Source of the DNA: Arthrobacter alkaliphilus
Lineage (GTDB): Bacteria > Actinomycetota > Actinomycetes > Actinomycetales > Micrococcaceae
Direction of reading: 5' to 3'
NCBI RefSeq assembly: GCF_021483235.1
Contig: NZ_JAKEEC010000006.1
Span: forward strand, 6,253 to 70,252
Length of the DNA stretch: 64,000 nt
This document shows, in pieces, positions 18,682-27,135 of the stretch (its first letter is position 1; each line of letters opens with the position of its first letter). The translations under genes were made by a program, and so were the position numbers. The notes beneath the pieces were generated by a model. That model had not been told where the DNA came from, made no database searches, and saw only the letters and a program-made list of their open reading frames with translations.

Positions 18682-19488
18682 ATGAAGACCCAGGAACACA
18701 GTGTCACCCGCACCCCAGCCATCGACTTGTATTGCGAAGTTCGCGGCGAAGGACCCGCCGTCGTCCTGATTCCGGGCGCGACCGGCGACGCAGGGCATTT
18801 CACGAAGTCTGCCGACATTCTCAGCGACGAATTCACAGTCATTACCTACGATCGCCGGGGCAACTCCCGCAGTACCCAGGGAGCCGACAACGACGATGTC
18901 GCGACAATCCGCGCGCAAGCCGACGACGCAGCCTCACTCATCGCCGCATGTGGACTGGACCGGGCCGTCGTGTTCGGCACGAGCGGCGGAGCGATCATCA
19001 CTTTGGAGCTCATCACCCGGCACCCGGATGTGGTGCGTGGTGCGGTGGTCCACGAACCTCCGCTCATCAGCCTTTTGCCACAGCAAGATGGACCGGATCC
19101 TCTTGAGGACGTGTTCAAGCTTGCCGCGGCCGATCCCCGGGCCGCGCTCGAGGTTTTCATCAAACTCAACTCCAGCCCGACCGCTCTCGACGGACTCGAT
19201 GCTGCCACCCGTGACCGGATGTTCAACAACGCCGAACAGCTGTTCAGCAAGGAAGTGAAGAGCTTCCTCACCTACCAGCCGAACGCCGACGCCCTCCGGC
19301 GGTCAATGGTTCCGCTCACCCTGCTACGCAGCGCAAACGGGCTGCCCTTCGCGCCGGTGACCAACGGCTGGCTCGAGTCAAACCTCGGCCTCGAAGAGAA
19401 GATCATCGGCGGCCACCACGCCCCGTACTTTGATACGGCCAAGACCTTCGCGGAAGAACTCCGGCCCTACCTCCGGGCTCTGATCTAG
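18682..19488 (+). CDS. alpha/beta-fold hydrolase
   Basis: A 268-residue soluble alpha/beta hydrolase. The nucleophile elbow is GTSGGA (Ser at about residue 98), the oxyanion region is VLIPGATGDAGHF, and the catalytic His is probably in GGHHAPYFD near the C-terminus. There is no signal peptide. The ATG at 18682 has GAGGAG upstream. It lies between two LuxR-type regulator genes on the same strand. The substrate is unknown; relatives include esterases and haloperoxidase-like enzymes. Confidence 0.85.
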   Translation: MKTQEHSVTRTPAIDLYCEVRGEGPAVVLIPGATGDAGHFTKSADILSDEFTVITYDRRGNSRSTQGADNDDVATIRAQADDAASLIAACGLDRAVVFGTSGGAIITLELITRHPDVVRGAVVHEPPLISLLPQQDGPDPLEDVFKLAAADPRAALEVFIKLNSSPTALDGLDAATRDRMFNNAEQLFSKEVKSFLTYQPNADALRRSMVPLTLLRSANGLPFAPVTNGWLESNLGLEEKIIGGHHAPYFDTAKTFAEELRPYLRALI

Positions 19489-19561
19489 AACAAGAGCGGG
19501 GCTTCCTTCACTTCTCCCTCCCCTGGACGGACAGGTTTATGCTTTGAGGGAGGTGGTCCCT

Positions 19562-21181
19562 ATGCCGCAGACGATGATCGAGGACGGTCGCCGGTTCTAT
19601 GCTGAGCAGGCCTGGATGGCTGCGCTGCAGGCGTTCGAACGAGCGGACCGTGATGTTCCGATCCCGGCCTCCGATATTTTAGTGTGGGCGTTCAGCGCAT
19701 TCCTGGTCGGCCACGAGCAGCGGAGCCTGGAACTGCTGGCCCGGGCGTTCCGGGGCTTCCTCGAGGCGGGCGACTCCGCATCGGCGGCCCGTGCGGCTTT
19801 TTGGCTCGCCTTCGCCCATGAGGCGCACGGTGACCCGGCACGGGCTGAGGCATGGGGTCGGCGGCTCGCCACGATTGTCGAGGATGCCGGGCTCGATCCC
19901 GAGCGGGCCTTGGTGTACTCGGGGCTGGGGCATGTAGCTCTTTCATCCTCTGAGCCGGTCCAGATCGAGCGCGCCCTAGAGCTCTCACGCCGGGCCATCG
20001 AGATCGCCCGGCCCGCCGGGGACACGGACACGGCAGTACTGTCCCGTCTGAGTGCCGGGTGGGCTCTCTTGCGCCTCGGGCGGAGGGCTGCCGGCTTGGC
20101 CGAGCTGGATGAGGCCATGGCCATGGTGAACTGCGGGGACGTCCCGACCCCTCTGGTCAACGGGGTTGCCTATTGTTCGGTCATATCCGCGTCCTTGCGG
20201 ACCCTGGATGTCGCCCGGGCGCGGGAGTGGACCACGGCGGCGTCGGAGTGGTGCGCCGGGCATCCGGAGCTCGTGCCGTTCCGGGGCGAGTGCCTCGTGC
20301 ACCGGTCCGTGGTCAAGATGCTCGACGGCGACTGGGCGGGTGCACTGACCGAGGCCGTGCGCGCAGGCGAGCGGGTGAGGGCGGTGGACGTGGGGCCGGC
20401 TTACTACCAGCTGGGAGAGCTCCACCGGTTGGCGGGACGCTTCACCGCGGCCGAGGAGGCGTACCGCCTGGCAAACTCCGCGGGCCGCAGGCCGGAGCCG
20501 GGACTCATGCTGCTCAGGCTCGCCCAGGGCCGCACGGACGCGGCCGTCCTCTCGGCCCGACGGCTTGAGCGCGAGACAGTGGGCGAGGCCGGGCGTTTGG
20601 AGTTCCTCCCGGCATATGTGGAGGTCATGGCGGCCGCGAGCGCCCCTGACGAGGCCCGGTCGGGTGCCGAGGAACTCGTCAGCCTCGTCCAGGCAAGCCC
20701 CTCGGCCGTGTTGTCCGCACGGGCGCTCACCGCCGTCGGGACCGCGCGCTTCGCTGCAGGGGACGCCGTTGACGCTGCCGCGAGCCTGCGGGATGCGTCC
20801 ATCCGGTGGCACGAGCTGGGCCTGCCATATTCGGAGGCGAGATCACGGGCGGAACTCGGGAGGTGCTACGCGGCCCTTGGGGATGACGAGGCCGCGTCCT
20901 TGGAGTTCGAGGCCGCCCGCGCGGCCTTCGAACGGCTGGGCGCCGCGCCCGATCTGGCTGCACTCCCGGGCATCGCGCCGTCCCCGTCCGGGCCGCTCAC
21001 CGCCCGGGAGGTGGACGTCATCCGTCTCGTGGCCAAGGGGCTCACGAACCGTGCCGTCGCCGAGGAACTCGTGTTGAGCGAGAAGACGATCGCACGGCAC
21101 CTCGCGAACGTCTACAGCAAGCTCGGCATCGCCTCCCGGGCCGCCGCCACAGCCTACGCGTACGACCACGGGCTGATCTGA
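19562..21181 (+). CDS. LuxR-family regulator with TPR-like N-terminal repeats
   Basis: A 539-residue regulator. The start at 19562 is favoured because GAGGGAGG lies 8 nt upstream; a TTG 18 nt earlier is in frame but has no such site. Residues about 10-460 are Ala/Leu-rich helical repeats of tetratricopeptide character (for example LARAFRGFLEAGDSASAARAA), as in MalT/LAL-like proteins but without a recognisable AAA/Walker domain. The last 65 residues are a LuxR HTH (LTAREVDVIRLVAKGLTNRAVAEELVLS). A flavin monooxygenase gene follows 141 nt downstream and may be a target. Confidence 0.82.
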   Translation: MPQTMIEDGRRFYAEQAWMAALQAFERADRDVPIPASDILVWAFSAFLVGHEQRSLELLARAFRGFLEAGDSASAARAAFWLAFAHEAHGDPARAEAWGRRLATIVEDAGLDPERALVYSGLGHVALSSSEPVQIERALELSRRAIEIARPAGDTDTAVLSRLSAGWALLRLGRRAAGLAELDEAMAMVNCGDVPTPLVNGVAYCSVISASLRTLDVARAREWTTAASEWCAGHPELVPFRGECLVHRSVVKMLDGDWAGALTEAVRAGERVRAVDVGPAYYQLGELHRLAGRFTAAEEAYRLANSAGRRPEPGLMLLRLAQGRTDAAVLSARRLERETVGEAGRLEFLPAYVEVMAAASAPDEARSGAEELVSLVQASPSAVLSARALTAVGTARFAAGDAVDAAASLRDASIRWHELGLPYSEARSRAELGRCYAALGDDEAASLEFEAARAAFERLGAAPDLAALPGIAPSPSGPLTAREVDVIRLVAKGLTNRAVAEELVLSEKTIARHLANVYSKLGIASRAAATAYAYDHGLI

Positions 21182-21322
21182 CGCCTTCCCGCCCTGCACA
21201 AAATGACCCATCCGCCCGTCGTCGTGGTTGCATCATCCGCCCGAAGCGCTCCCCGGACGGGTTCGCTTACCGTCGTAGCAGAAGCCCGCAAAGGGCGGGC
21301 CCTGGAACACTCGGAGGGCATC

Positions 21323-22456
21323 ATGGCAGGCATCCAGCCCGTCGCGCCGGCGTCGGCAACGACGGGAAGCAGGACCGTTGAAACGGTGATCGTGGGCGGC
21401 GGGCAGGCCGGGCTCGCGACCGCCTACTGGCTTACCCGGGCGGGCCGGGAGTGCGTCGTCCTCGAGGCCCGCGCCCGGGTCGGGAACCAGTGGCGTGAAC
21501 GGTATGACTCGTTGCGGCTCTTCACGCCCGCACGAGCCGACGGCCTTCCCGGGACACCGTTCCCGGGACGGAAATCGGCCTGGCCGACCGGCAGGGAACT
21601 CGCCGACTATCTGGAAAACTATGCGGCCACCCTTGGGGCGGTGGTCCGCACCGGGGTGCGCGTGGTCGAGGTCGATATTGCCGAGGGCGGCGGCTTCGTG
21701 CTCTCCACGACCGACGGCGCCCTCCGGTCCCGGAACGTCGTCCTTGCAGCCGGCAGCGATTCGTCGCCGAAGATCCCCGAAGTAGCGGCCCAGCTCGATC
21801 CGGGTATCCGGCAGCTTCATTCAAGCCAGTACCGCAACCCCGCACAACTTCTGCCGGGACCGGTCCTCGTGGTTGGTGCCAGCCAGTCCGGCGCCGACCT
21901 CGCACTCGAAGCGGCCCAGGCAGGCCACGAAACCTGGCTTTCGGGGCGGAACCACGGAGAGATCCCGGTGGACGAGCGCCTCGCAGCTCCGGTCTTCTGG
22001 TTCGCCTCAAACCATCTCCTCACTCTCCGCACCCCGATTGGACGCAAGCTGCGTCCCGCGATCAGGCGCGGCGGATCGCCACTCATCCGGACCAAACGCG
22101 CCGACTTGGATGGCGCCGGGGTGCAGCGCACGACTGCACGGACAGTGGGCTCGCAGGACGGTCGCCCGGTCCTTGAGGACGGCACGGTGCTTGACGTCGC
22201 CAATGTCCTCTGGTGCACCGGCTACCGCCCGGACTACTCCTTCGTCCGTCCCGCCGTCGTCGGGCCCGACGGGTACCCCGCGGAGACCGAGGGCGCGGCC
22301 GACGGCGTTCCGGGCCTGTTCTACGTAGGCCTCATCTTCCAGCGCGGCTTCTACTCGCACTTGGTCGGCGGAGTGGGGCGGGACGCACGGTTCGTTGCCG
22401 ACCGCATCGCCGCCCGCTCCCCCTCCGGCTATCCAGTGGCCGCCCAAGGCCAGTAA
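21323..22456 (+). CDS. flavin-containing monooxygenase / NAD(P)-binding oxidoreductase
   Basis: A 377-residue class B flavoprotein. The start at 21323 follows CGGAGGG. The N-terminal FAD motif is VIVGGGQAGLATAYWL, with the adenine-binding Glu in VVLEARARVGNQW. A second Rossmann motif, VLVVGASQSGADLA, binds NADPH, and LWCTGYRPDY is the conserved ATG-like element near the C-terminus. Such proteins oxygenate small N/S compounds or ketones; the substrate cannot be inferred. A hairpin follows between it and the convergent tetR gene. Confidence 0.88.
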   Translation: MAGIQPVAPASATTGSRTVETVIVGGGQAGLATAYWLTRAGRECVVLEARARVGNQWRERYDSLRLFTPARADGLPGTPFPGRKSAWPTGRELADYLENYAATLGAVVRTGVRVVEVDIAEGGGFVLSTTDGALRSRNVVLAAGSDSSPKIPEVAAQLDPGIRQLHSSQYRNPAQLLPGPVLVVGASQSGADLALEAAQAGHETWLSGRNHGEIPVDERLAAPVFWFASNHLLTLRTPIGRKLRPAIRRGGSPLIRTKRADLDGAGVQRTTARTVGSQDGRPVLEDGTVLDVANVLWCTGYRPDYSFVRPAVVGPDGYPAETEGAADGVPGLFYVGLIFQRGFYSHLVGGVGRDARFVADRIAARSPSGYPVAAQGQ

Positions 22457-22491
22457 GCACCGCCGGGACAGGCGGCCCGAAGTTCGTGCCG

Positions 22492-22514
22492 AGGGCCGCT
22501 CATCCAGCGGCCCT
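22492..22514. terminator. hairpin between convergent monooxygenase and tetR genes
   Basis: Arms of 9 bp (AGGGCCGCT / AGCGGCCCT) with a 5-nt loop overlap the last codons of the minus-strand tetR gene. There is no T-run, so this is a possible weak two-way terminator. Confidence 0.4.
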
Positions 22515-23222
22515 GTTGCCGGGGACGCCCGACCTCCAGCCTTCGTTGTGGAGTCGTTCGAACCCGTCCAGGAGCACGTCCAGGGCGAATTCGAACTCTG
22601 ACTGGTCATCGCAACCCTGACCAACTGACGACGCGTCGTCGTGTGCCCCGACAGTGGCGATGGCGACGATGTGCGGAAACCTTTCGGCAGCCTGGCGGAA
22701 CATGGCCGCCCGCATCCCGGGATCAGCGGGCGGTTGTGGAGTGGGAAACACCTCTTGGGTGAATCCCCACATTCTGCTGCCGAGGGCGTGCATCACGTGA
22801 TGGGTGAGGTCGGCCGAAAGGCCGCCCGCCAGGAACATGCCAATGAGGGAGTTCATGTAATCCAGCACGACCGGCGGAGCCTGAGTGCGCGACTCGATCA
22901 CCCGCGGGGCCCAGGAGTGGCGTAGCAGCGCCTGCCGGGCCGAGAGGATCCGGTGCCGAACAGCATTTTTCCAGTCGGGACCGGGAAGGGGTGGATCGAC
23001 CTCGGCAACGATGACGCTGACCATGCCGTCGAGCAGTTCCTCTTTGTTAGCCACATGTTTGTACAACGCCATAGGAGCCACGCCCAGTTCTTGGGCCAGC
23101 TTGCGCATGCTCAGCGATTCGATGCCGATGTCGTCGGCCAAGGCCACTGCGGCGCGCAGCACGCGCTCGCGATTGAGCGGGGCCCGACGCGGCACAGCCG
23201 CCCCATTTTCACTCCTTGACAT
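22500..23222 (-). CDS. TetR-family repressor (TetR class C-terminal domain)
   Basis: A 240-residue repressor. The HTH lies at about residues 20-65 (LADDIGIESLSMRKLAQELGVAPMALYKHVANKEELLDGM), close to classical TetR. The C-terminal domain is of the TetR_C type (HSWAPRVIESRTQAPPV). The start at 23222 directly abuts an operator, and no Shine-Dalgarno is present. The -35 TTCAAC (plus-strand 23253-23258) and -10 TACGCT (23230-23235) have a 17-bp spacer and leave 7 nt to the ATG, so the mRNA is probably leaderless and autorepressed. It is divergent from the DUF4386 gene, its likely target. Confidence 0.88.
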   Translation of the reverse strand: MSRSENGAAVPRRAPLNRERVLRAAVALADDIGIESLSMRKLAQELGVAPMALYKHVANKEELLDGMVSVIVAEVDPPLPGPDWKNAVRHRILSARQALLRHSWAPRVIESRTQAPPVVLDYMNSLIGMFLAGGLSADLTHHVMHALGSRMWGFTQEVFPTPQPPADPGMRAAMFRQAAERFPHIVAIATVGAHDDASSVGQGCDDQSEFEFALDVLLDGFERLHNEGWRSGVPGNRAAG

Positions 23223-23275
23223 GGCGTACAGCGTACACCTACGATCGGGGCGGTTGAAGGTGTACGCCGTACACC
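23223..23275. promoter_or_regulatory. twin TetR operators in the divergent promoter region
   Basis: A perfect palindrome GGTGTACGCCGTACACC occupies 23259-23275. A copy differing at two positions lies at 23223-23239 (read on the minus strand). Their centres are 36 bp apart. One overlaps the tetR -10 region and the other lies 20 nt before the DUF4386 start, so one repressor can silence both genes. Confidence 0.8.
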
Positions 23276-23295
23276 AACTACGCCTGGAGGCCCAC

Positions 23296-23985
23296 ATGAC
23301 CACGACAATGAAACCAGCCCGCATGGGCTCACTGCGCAAGACCGCCCTTGTGGCGGGCGCGCTCTATCTGGCTACCTTCGTTTCAATTCCGACCCTCTCC
23401 CTCTACGGTCCGATCCATGGCCGCGGCTACATCGCCGGCCCCGGGCCCGACACGGGCGCGATCTGGGGCGGCATCCTGGAGATGATCGTGGCCTTCGCCT
23501 GCATTGGCACGGCGGTGGTGCTCTACCCCGTGCTCAAGGGGCAGAACCAAGCGGTCGCGCTCGGCTTTCTCGCCGCGCGGGTGCTGGAGGCCGCCACGAT
23601 CGTCGTCGGCGTCGCAGGCCTCCTGACGGTCGTCAGCCTGCGGCAGGCCGGAGCCGGAGCAGACGCGGTGGTGACCGGCCAAGCGCTGGTCGCCCTCTAC
23701 GACCGGATGTTCCTGCTCGGCCAAAGCCTGCTCCCGGCGGCAAACGCCCTGCTGCTGGGCTCCGTGCTCTACCGGACACGCTTGGTACCGCGGATTCTTC
23801 CCGTGCTCGGATTCATCGGAGCTCCCCTGCTCCTCGCCTCCACCGCCGCGACGATGTTCGGGATCCTCGACCGGGTCTCCCCGTTGTCAGGAATCGCCGC
23901 ACTCCCTATCGCGCTGTGGGAGTTCTCGCTGGGCGTCTGGCTGCTCTTCAAAGGCTTCAAGACCGCACCCGTCCCTGAGCCATGA
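23296..23985 (+). CDS. DUF4386-family membrane protein
   Basis: A 229-residue integral membrane protein with about six hydrophobic segments, matching the DUF4386 family in length and pattern (GILEMIVAFACIGTAVVLYPVLKGQN; final IPALWEFSLGVWLLFKGF-like segment). The start at 23296 follows TGGAGG. Function is unknown. Control by a divergent TetR suggests induction by a small hydrophobic or toxic ligand, but no efflux motif is visible. Confidence 0.75.
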   Translation: MTTTMKPARMGSLRKTALVAGALYLATFVSIPTLSLYGPIHGRGYIAGPGPDTGAIWGGILEMIVAFACIGTAVVLYPVLKGQNQAVALGFLAARVLEAATIVVGVAGLLTVVSLRQAGAGADAVVTGQALVALYDRMFLLGQSLLPAANALLLGSVLYRTRLVPRILPVLGFIGAPLLLASTAATMFGILDRVSPLSGIAALPIALWEFSLGVWLLFKGFKTAPVPEP

Positions 23986-23989
23986 ATAC

Positions 23990-24016
23990 TTGACACGACC
24001 AGAAACTACGTATACT
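23990..24016 (+). promoter_or_regulatory. promoter of the OFA-type MFS carrier
   Basis: A perfect -35 TTGACA (23990-23995) and TATACT (24011-24016) are separated by 15 bp, slightly short of optimal. The expected transcript start is about 85 nt before the ATG at 24109, leaving a moderate leader with no evident riboswitch. Confidence 0.55.
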
Positions 24017-24108
24017 GATTATCTCGATTATTGCCGAAGGCAACAGGGCTAAGGTCGAGCCTTCTCATCTCCGGACACCGTCGTCTTCCACCGAGCAAGG
24101 GAATCATC

Positions 24109-25500
24109 ATGGGCTTCCTGGACCGTGAACGAACCATTGCGCCGCCGGGCTTCAACCGCTGGCTCGTACCGCCCGCGGCCCTCGCCGTTCATCTGTGCAT
24201 CGGGCAGGCCTACGCGACCAGCGTCTACAAGACTGCGCTGGTGAAGCATTTTGGCGCCAGCCTGACTGAGGTCGGCGTGATCTTCTCCATTGCCATTGTG
24301 ATGCTGGGCCTCTCCGCCGCCGTCATGGGCACCTGGGTGGACCGGAACGGACCGCGGAAGGCGATGTTCACCTCCGCGATGTTCTGGGCGGGCGGCTTCC
24401 TGATCGGCGCGCTGGGCATCTTCTCCCATCAGCTGTGGCTCGTCTACCTGGGCTACGGCGTGGTGGGCGGCATTGGCCTTGGCATCGGCTACATCTCTCC
24501 CGTTTCCACGCTGATCAAGTGGTTCCCGGACCGCCCCGGCCTGGCCACCGGCATGGCGATCATGGGCTTTGGCGGCGGTGCGCTGATCGCCAGCCCGGTG
24601 TCGCAGGCGCTGCTCAAGGCATACGATCCTAACTCCGGCGCGCAGGGCTGGGTGGCCAGCGGCGACGCGGTGGGCAAGCTATTCCTGACCCTCGCCGCCG
24701 TCTACCTCGCGTACATGCTCTTCGGCGCATTCACCGTCCGGGTGCCGGCCGACGGCTGGCGGCCGGCAGGCTTCGATCCGGCCAAGGTCAAAGCGGCCAA
24801 GCTGGTGACCACGGAGAACGTCTCCGCGAAGAATGCGATCAAGACCCGGCAGTTCTGGCTGGTGTGGGTGGTGTTGTTCTGCAACGTCACGGCCGGCATC
24901 GGCATCCTGGAACAGGCCGCGCCCATGATCCAGGACTTCTTCCGCCAGTCCGACGGGAAGTCCTTGGTGAGTGCCGGCGTCGCGGCAGGCTTTGTCGGGC
25001 TGCTGTCCATCGGCAACATGGCGGGCCGGTTCACGTGGTCGGCCACTTCCGACGTCACCGGCCGCAAGCGGATCTACATGATGTACTTGGGCGTCGGCGC
25101 AGTGCTGTACACAGTGCTGGCCTTCGCCGGGTCTACCGCCACCGTCCTTTACGTTGCACTCGCGTTTGTCATCATCTCGTTCTACGGCGGCGGTTTCGCC
25201 ACGGTCCCGGCGTACCTCCGGGACCTTTTTGGGACGTACCAAGTGGGCGCCATCCACGGCCGGCTGCTCACCGCATGGTCGGCTGCCGGCGTGGCGGGCC
25301 CGCTGATCGTCAACGGGATCCTGGACGCGCAGGGCAAACCGGGCAAGCTGACCGCCGTTTCCTACCAGCCGGCGCTCTTGACCATGGTGGCGCTGCTGGT
25401 GATTGGTTTCATCGCCAACCTGCTGGTCAAGCCCGTCGATGAACGGTTCCACGAACGCCGCCCCGAAGCTGCACGAAACGTCCATGGAGGCCGGAAATGA
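24109..25500 (+). CDS. OFA (oxalate/formate antiporter)-family MFS transporter
   Basis: A 463-residue 12-segment carrier. The start at 24109 follows AAGGGA. The OFA/MCT-like features are QAYATSVYKTALVKHFG in the first segment region, DRNGPRKAM in loop 2-3, GIGLGIGYISPVSTLIKWFPDR, and the repeat in the second half (GNMAGRFTWSATSDVTGRK). It probably exchanges or symports small mono- or dicarboxylates. It overlaps by ATGA a 48-residue membrane protein that looks like a dedicated small subunit. A catabolic operon follows convergently, but no direct link is shown. Confidence 0.88.
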   Translation: MGFLDRERTIAPPGFNRWLVPPAALAVHLCIGQAYATSVYKTALVKHFGASLTEVGVIFSIAIVMLGLSAAVMGTWVDRNGPRKAMFTSAMFWAGGFLIGALGIFSHQLWLVYLGYGVVGGIGLGIGYISPVSTLIKWFPDRPGLATGMAIMGFGGGALIASPVSQALLKAYDPNSGAQGWVASGDAVGKLFLTLAAVYLAYMLFGAFTVRVPADGWRPAGFDPAKVKAAKLVTTENVSAKNAIKTRQFWLVWVVLFCNVTAGIGILEQAAPMIQDFFRQSDGKSLVSAGVAAGFVGLLSIGNMAGRFTWSATSDVTGRKRIYMMYLGVGAVLYTVLAFAGSTATVLYVALAFVIISFYGGGFATVPAYLRDLFGTYQVGAIHGRLLTAWSAAGVAGPLIVNGILDAQGKPGKLTAVSYQPALLTMVALLVIGFIANLLVKPVDERFHERRPEAARNVHGGRK

Positions 25501-25643
25501 GCACCACTGCACCCACTCCCGCCGCGCACGAGCCGGTCAAGCGCTCCACCGTCCGGCTCGTGGTTGCCTGGGTCTTGGTGGGGATCCCGCTGGCCTATGG
25601 GGTCTTTCAGACGCTGACCCAGGTGACGGCGCTTTTCGGATAA
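25497..25643 (+). CDS. 48-residue single-span membrane protein coupled to the MFS carrier
   Basis: This small gene starts at the ATG that overlaps the MFS stop (ATGA), preceded by TGGAGG at the right distance, and ends in TAA. The product has a short polar N-terminus (MSTTAPTPAAHEPVKRST), one hydrophobic span (VRLVVAWVLVGIPLAYGV) and a short tail. Small proteins of this kind occur after OFA-type MFS genes and are likely accessory subunits. The role is inferred from coupling and topology only. Confidence 0.75.
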   Translation: MSTTAPTPAAHEPVKRSTVRLVVAWVLVGIPLAYGVFQTLTQVTALFG

Positions 25644-25703
25644 CGCCGGTCCGGCCGCCCATCACTGGATCATCCCCCCTAAGGCAGCGTCCGCGGGGCC
25701 TCG

Positions 25704-26180
25704 TCAGTTCTCCTGGACGGCATTGGCATGCGATTCGGAGCGCCGGACGTGCCGGGCGGCGATGATGTCGACGCCAAAGGCATAGCCACTCACTCCCGCG
25801 CCGGCAATCACCGCCACGGCCACGGGCGAGACGAAGGAGTGGTGGCGGAACGCCTCGCGGGTGTGGGGGTTGCTGATATGGACTTCGACGACGTCCAGCT
25901 CGGATGCCTTGATGGCGTCATGCAGGGCAACTGACGTGTGGGTCAGGCCGGCGGGATTGATAACACAGCCAACGTTCCCGGTGCGGCCCCGGTGCAGCGC
26001 GTCGATGAGGTCACCCTCGTGGTTGCTTTGCAGGAAGTCCACATCCAACCCGTGGACTGCGGCACGCGCACGGACCAAACGTTCGACGTCGGCGATCGTG
26101 TCACTGCCGTAGATTTCCGGTTCGCGGGTACCGAGCATGTTCAGGTTGGGTCCGTTGAGGACGAGGACGCGGTTGGTCAC
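25704..26180 (-). CDS. aroQ: type II 3-dehydroquinate dehydratase
   Basis: A 158-residue dodecamer-type dehydroquinase, converting 3-dehydroquinate to 3-dehydroshikimate. Motifs: the catalytic loop LNGPNLNMLGTREPEIYG with its reactive Tyr, SNHEGDLIDALH, INPAGLTHTSVALHDA and VEVHISNPHTREAFRHHS with the catalytic His. It is the last gene of the minus-strand ring-cleavage operon, 19 nt after a TIM-barrel gene, rather than in an aro biosynthetic cluster. A catabolic role like QsuC of Corynebacterium is therefore likely. The tail beyond ARHVRRSES is non-conserved. Confidence 0.96.
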   Translation of the reverse strand: MTNRVLVLNGPNLNMLGTREPEIYGSDTIADVERLVRARAAVHGLDVDFLQSNHEGDLIDALHRGRTGNVGCVINPAGLTHTSVALHDAIKASELDVVEVHISNPHTREAFRHHSFVSPVAVAVIAGAGVSGYAFGVDIIAARHVRRSESHANAVQEN

Positions 26181-26199
26181 GGGGTCTGCTTTCTGGGGT

Positions 26200-27132
26200 T
26201 TACTGCAATAACGAATCAGGGGTCGAACGAGTGGTGAGGGCTTCTGTCACGAGGTTTCGGGCCGCGGAGATGCTGCGGCGGGCCGCGGCCGTGGCATCCA
26301 GCTCACGGAATTCCGGATAGTTCACTTCCACGCACCACGGCCCGGAGAACCCCGCGGCACGGACGGCGCGGATGAAGCCTTGGCCGTCAGGGTCACCGTC
26401 GCCGGGCAACCGGCGGGTGGAGCGTGCATTGGCCAGGAAATCATTGTGAACGCGGTATCCGCCGTTGAGCTGGACGGCCGCGATATGGCCCATCTCTCCA
26501 CTGGCGATCCCGTCGGTGGTGCATCCGGTGTTGTAGGCGTGCCACGTGTCGGCAAGCGCTCCCCCGATCCCCGCAGCGGCCTGAATGTCTCGAACAAGCC
26601 CGTAGTCCCGGATCTTTGACCAGGCGAAGGCCTCGATGGCCAGGTCATAGCCGGTGCAGGCCACCAGGCCGGCGAATTCGGCCAGTCCACGACCGGCGAG
26701 CCGTGGGTCCGCCGCCGGGCCGGCGCCAAACTCCCCCACACTCACGTGATGTCCGCCGACAGTGTTGGTGGACAGGTGCGCGGCCAACTCACCGATGAGT
26801 CCAGCCGCCCGGTAGACGGCCGGGTTGCCGGGTCCATCGCACCACCCGCCAACGAACTCAATTTCAACAAGGTCCAGCCCGGTTCCGTGCAGGACTCCGG
26901 ACATGTGGGTCAGCACGGCAGAGGGGTCCGCAGTCCCGAGATCATTCCAAGCCGGGTCGGTGAGTTCGTTGAGGTGAAGGCCGATGCCGGCGTAACCGGC
27001 ATCGGCAGCCGCCTGGACCCGCGCGCTGAACGAGTGCCTTGGGGGCTGCCCGAAGCCGCTGCCGGACAGGGTGAAAAAACTTGCTGCGTAAGAACCCAGG
27101 TCCTGGTCGGTTCTTGGTGGCTGGTCGGTCAC
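26200..27132 (-). CDS. TIM-barrel sugar phosphate isomerase/epimerase-like protein (possible 3-dehydroshikimate dehydratase)
   Basis: A 310-residue member of the AP-endonuclease-2/xylose-isomerase-like TIM-barrel family. GTG at 27132 is the likely start, 3 nt after the dioxygenase stop. Candidate metal ligands are the acidic and His residues in DLAIEAFAW, ALADTWHAYNTG and CVEVNYPEF. The family includes isomerases and 3-dehydroshikimate dehydratases (AsbF/QuiC type). Its place directly before a dehydroquinase suggests conversion of dehydroshikimate to protocatechuate, but this is inference; a role on a ring-cleavage product or a sugar acid is possible. Confidence 0.7.
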   Translation of the reverse strand: MTDQPPRTDQDLGSYAASFFTLSGSGFGQPPRHSFSARVQAAADAGYAGIGLHLNELTDPAWNDLGTADPSAVLTHMSGVLHGTGLDLVEIEFVGGWCDGPGNPAVYRAAGLIGELAAHLSTNTVGGHHVSVGEFGAGPAADPRLAGRGLAEFAGLVACTGYDLAIEAFAWSKIRDYGLVRDIQAAAGIGGALADTWHAYNTGCTTDGIASGEMGHIAAVQLNGGYRVHNDFLANARSTRRLPGDGDPDGQGFIRAVRAAGFSGPWCVEVNYPEFRELDATAAARRSISAARNLVTEALTTRSTPDSLLQ

Positions 27133-27135
27133 GCC

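Noticed and set aside
24017..24108. A riboswitch in the leader of the MFS carrier gene
   Set aside because: The leader is under 100 nt and shows no recognisable conserved riboswitch core or terminator/antiterminator pair.
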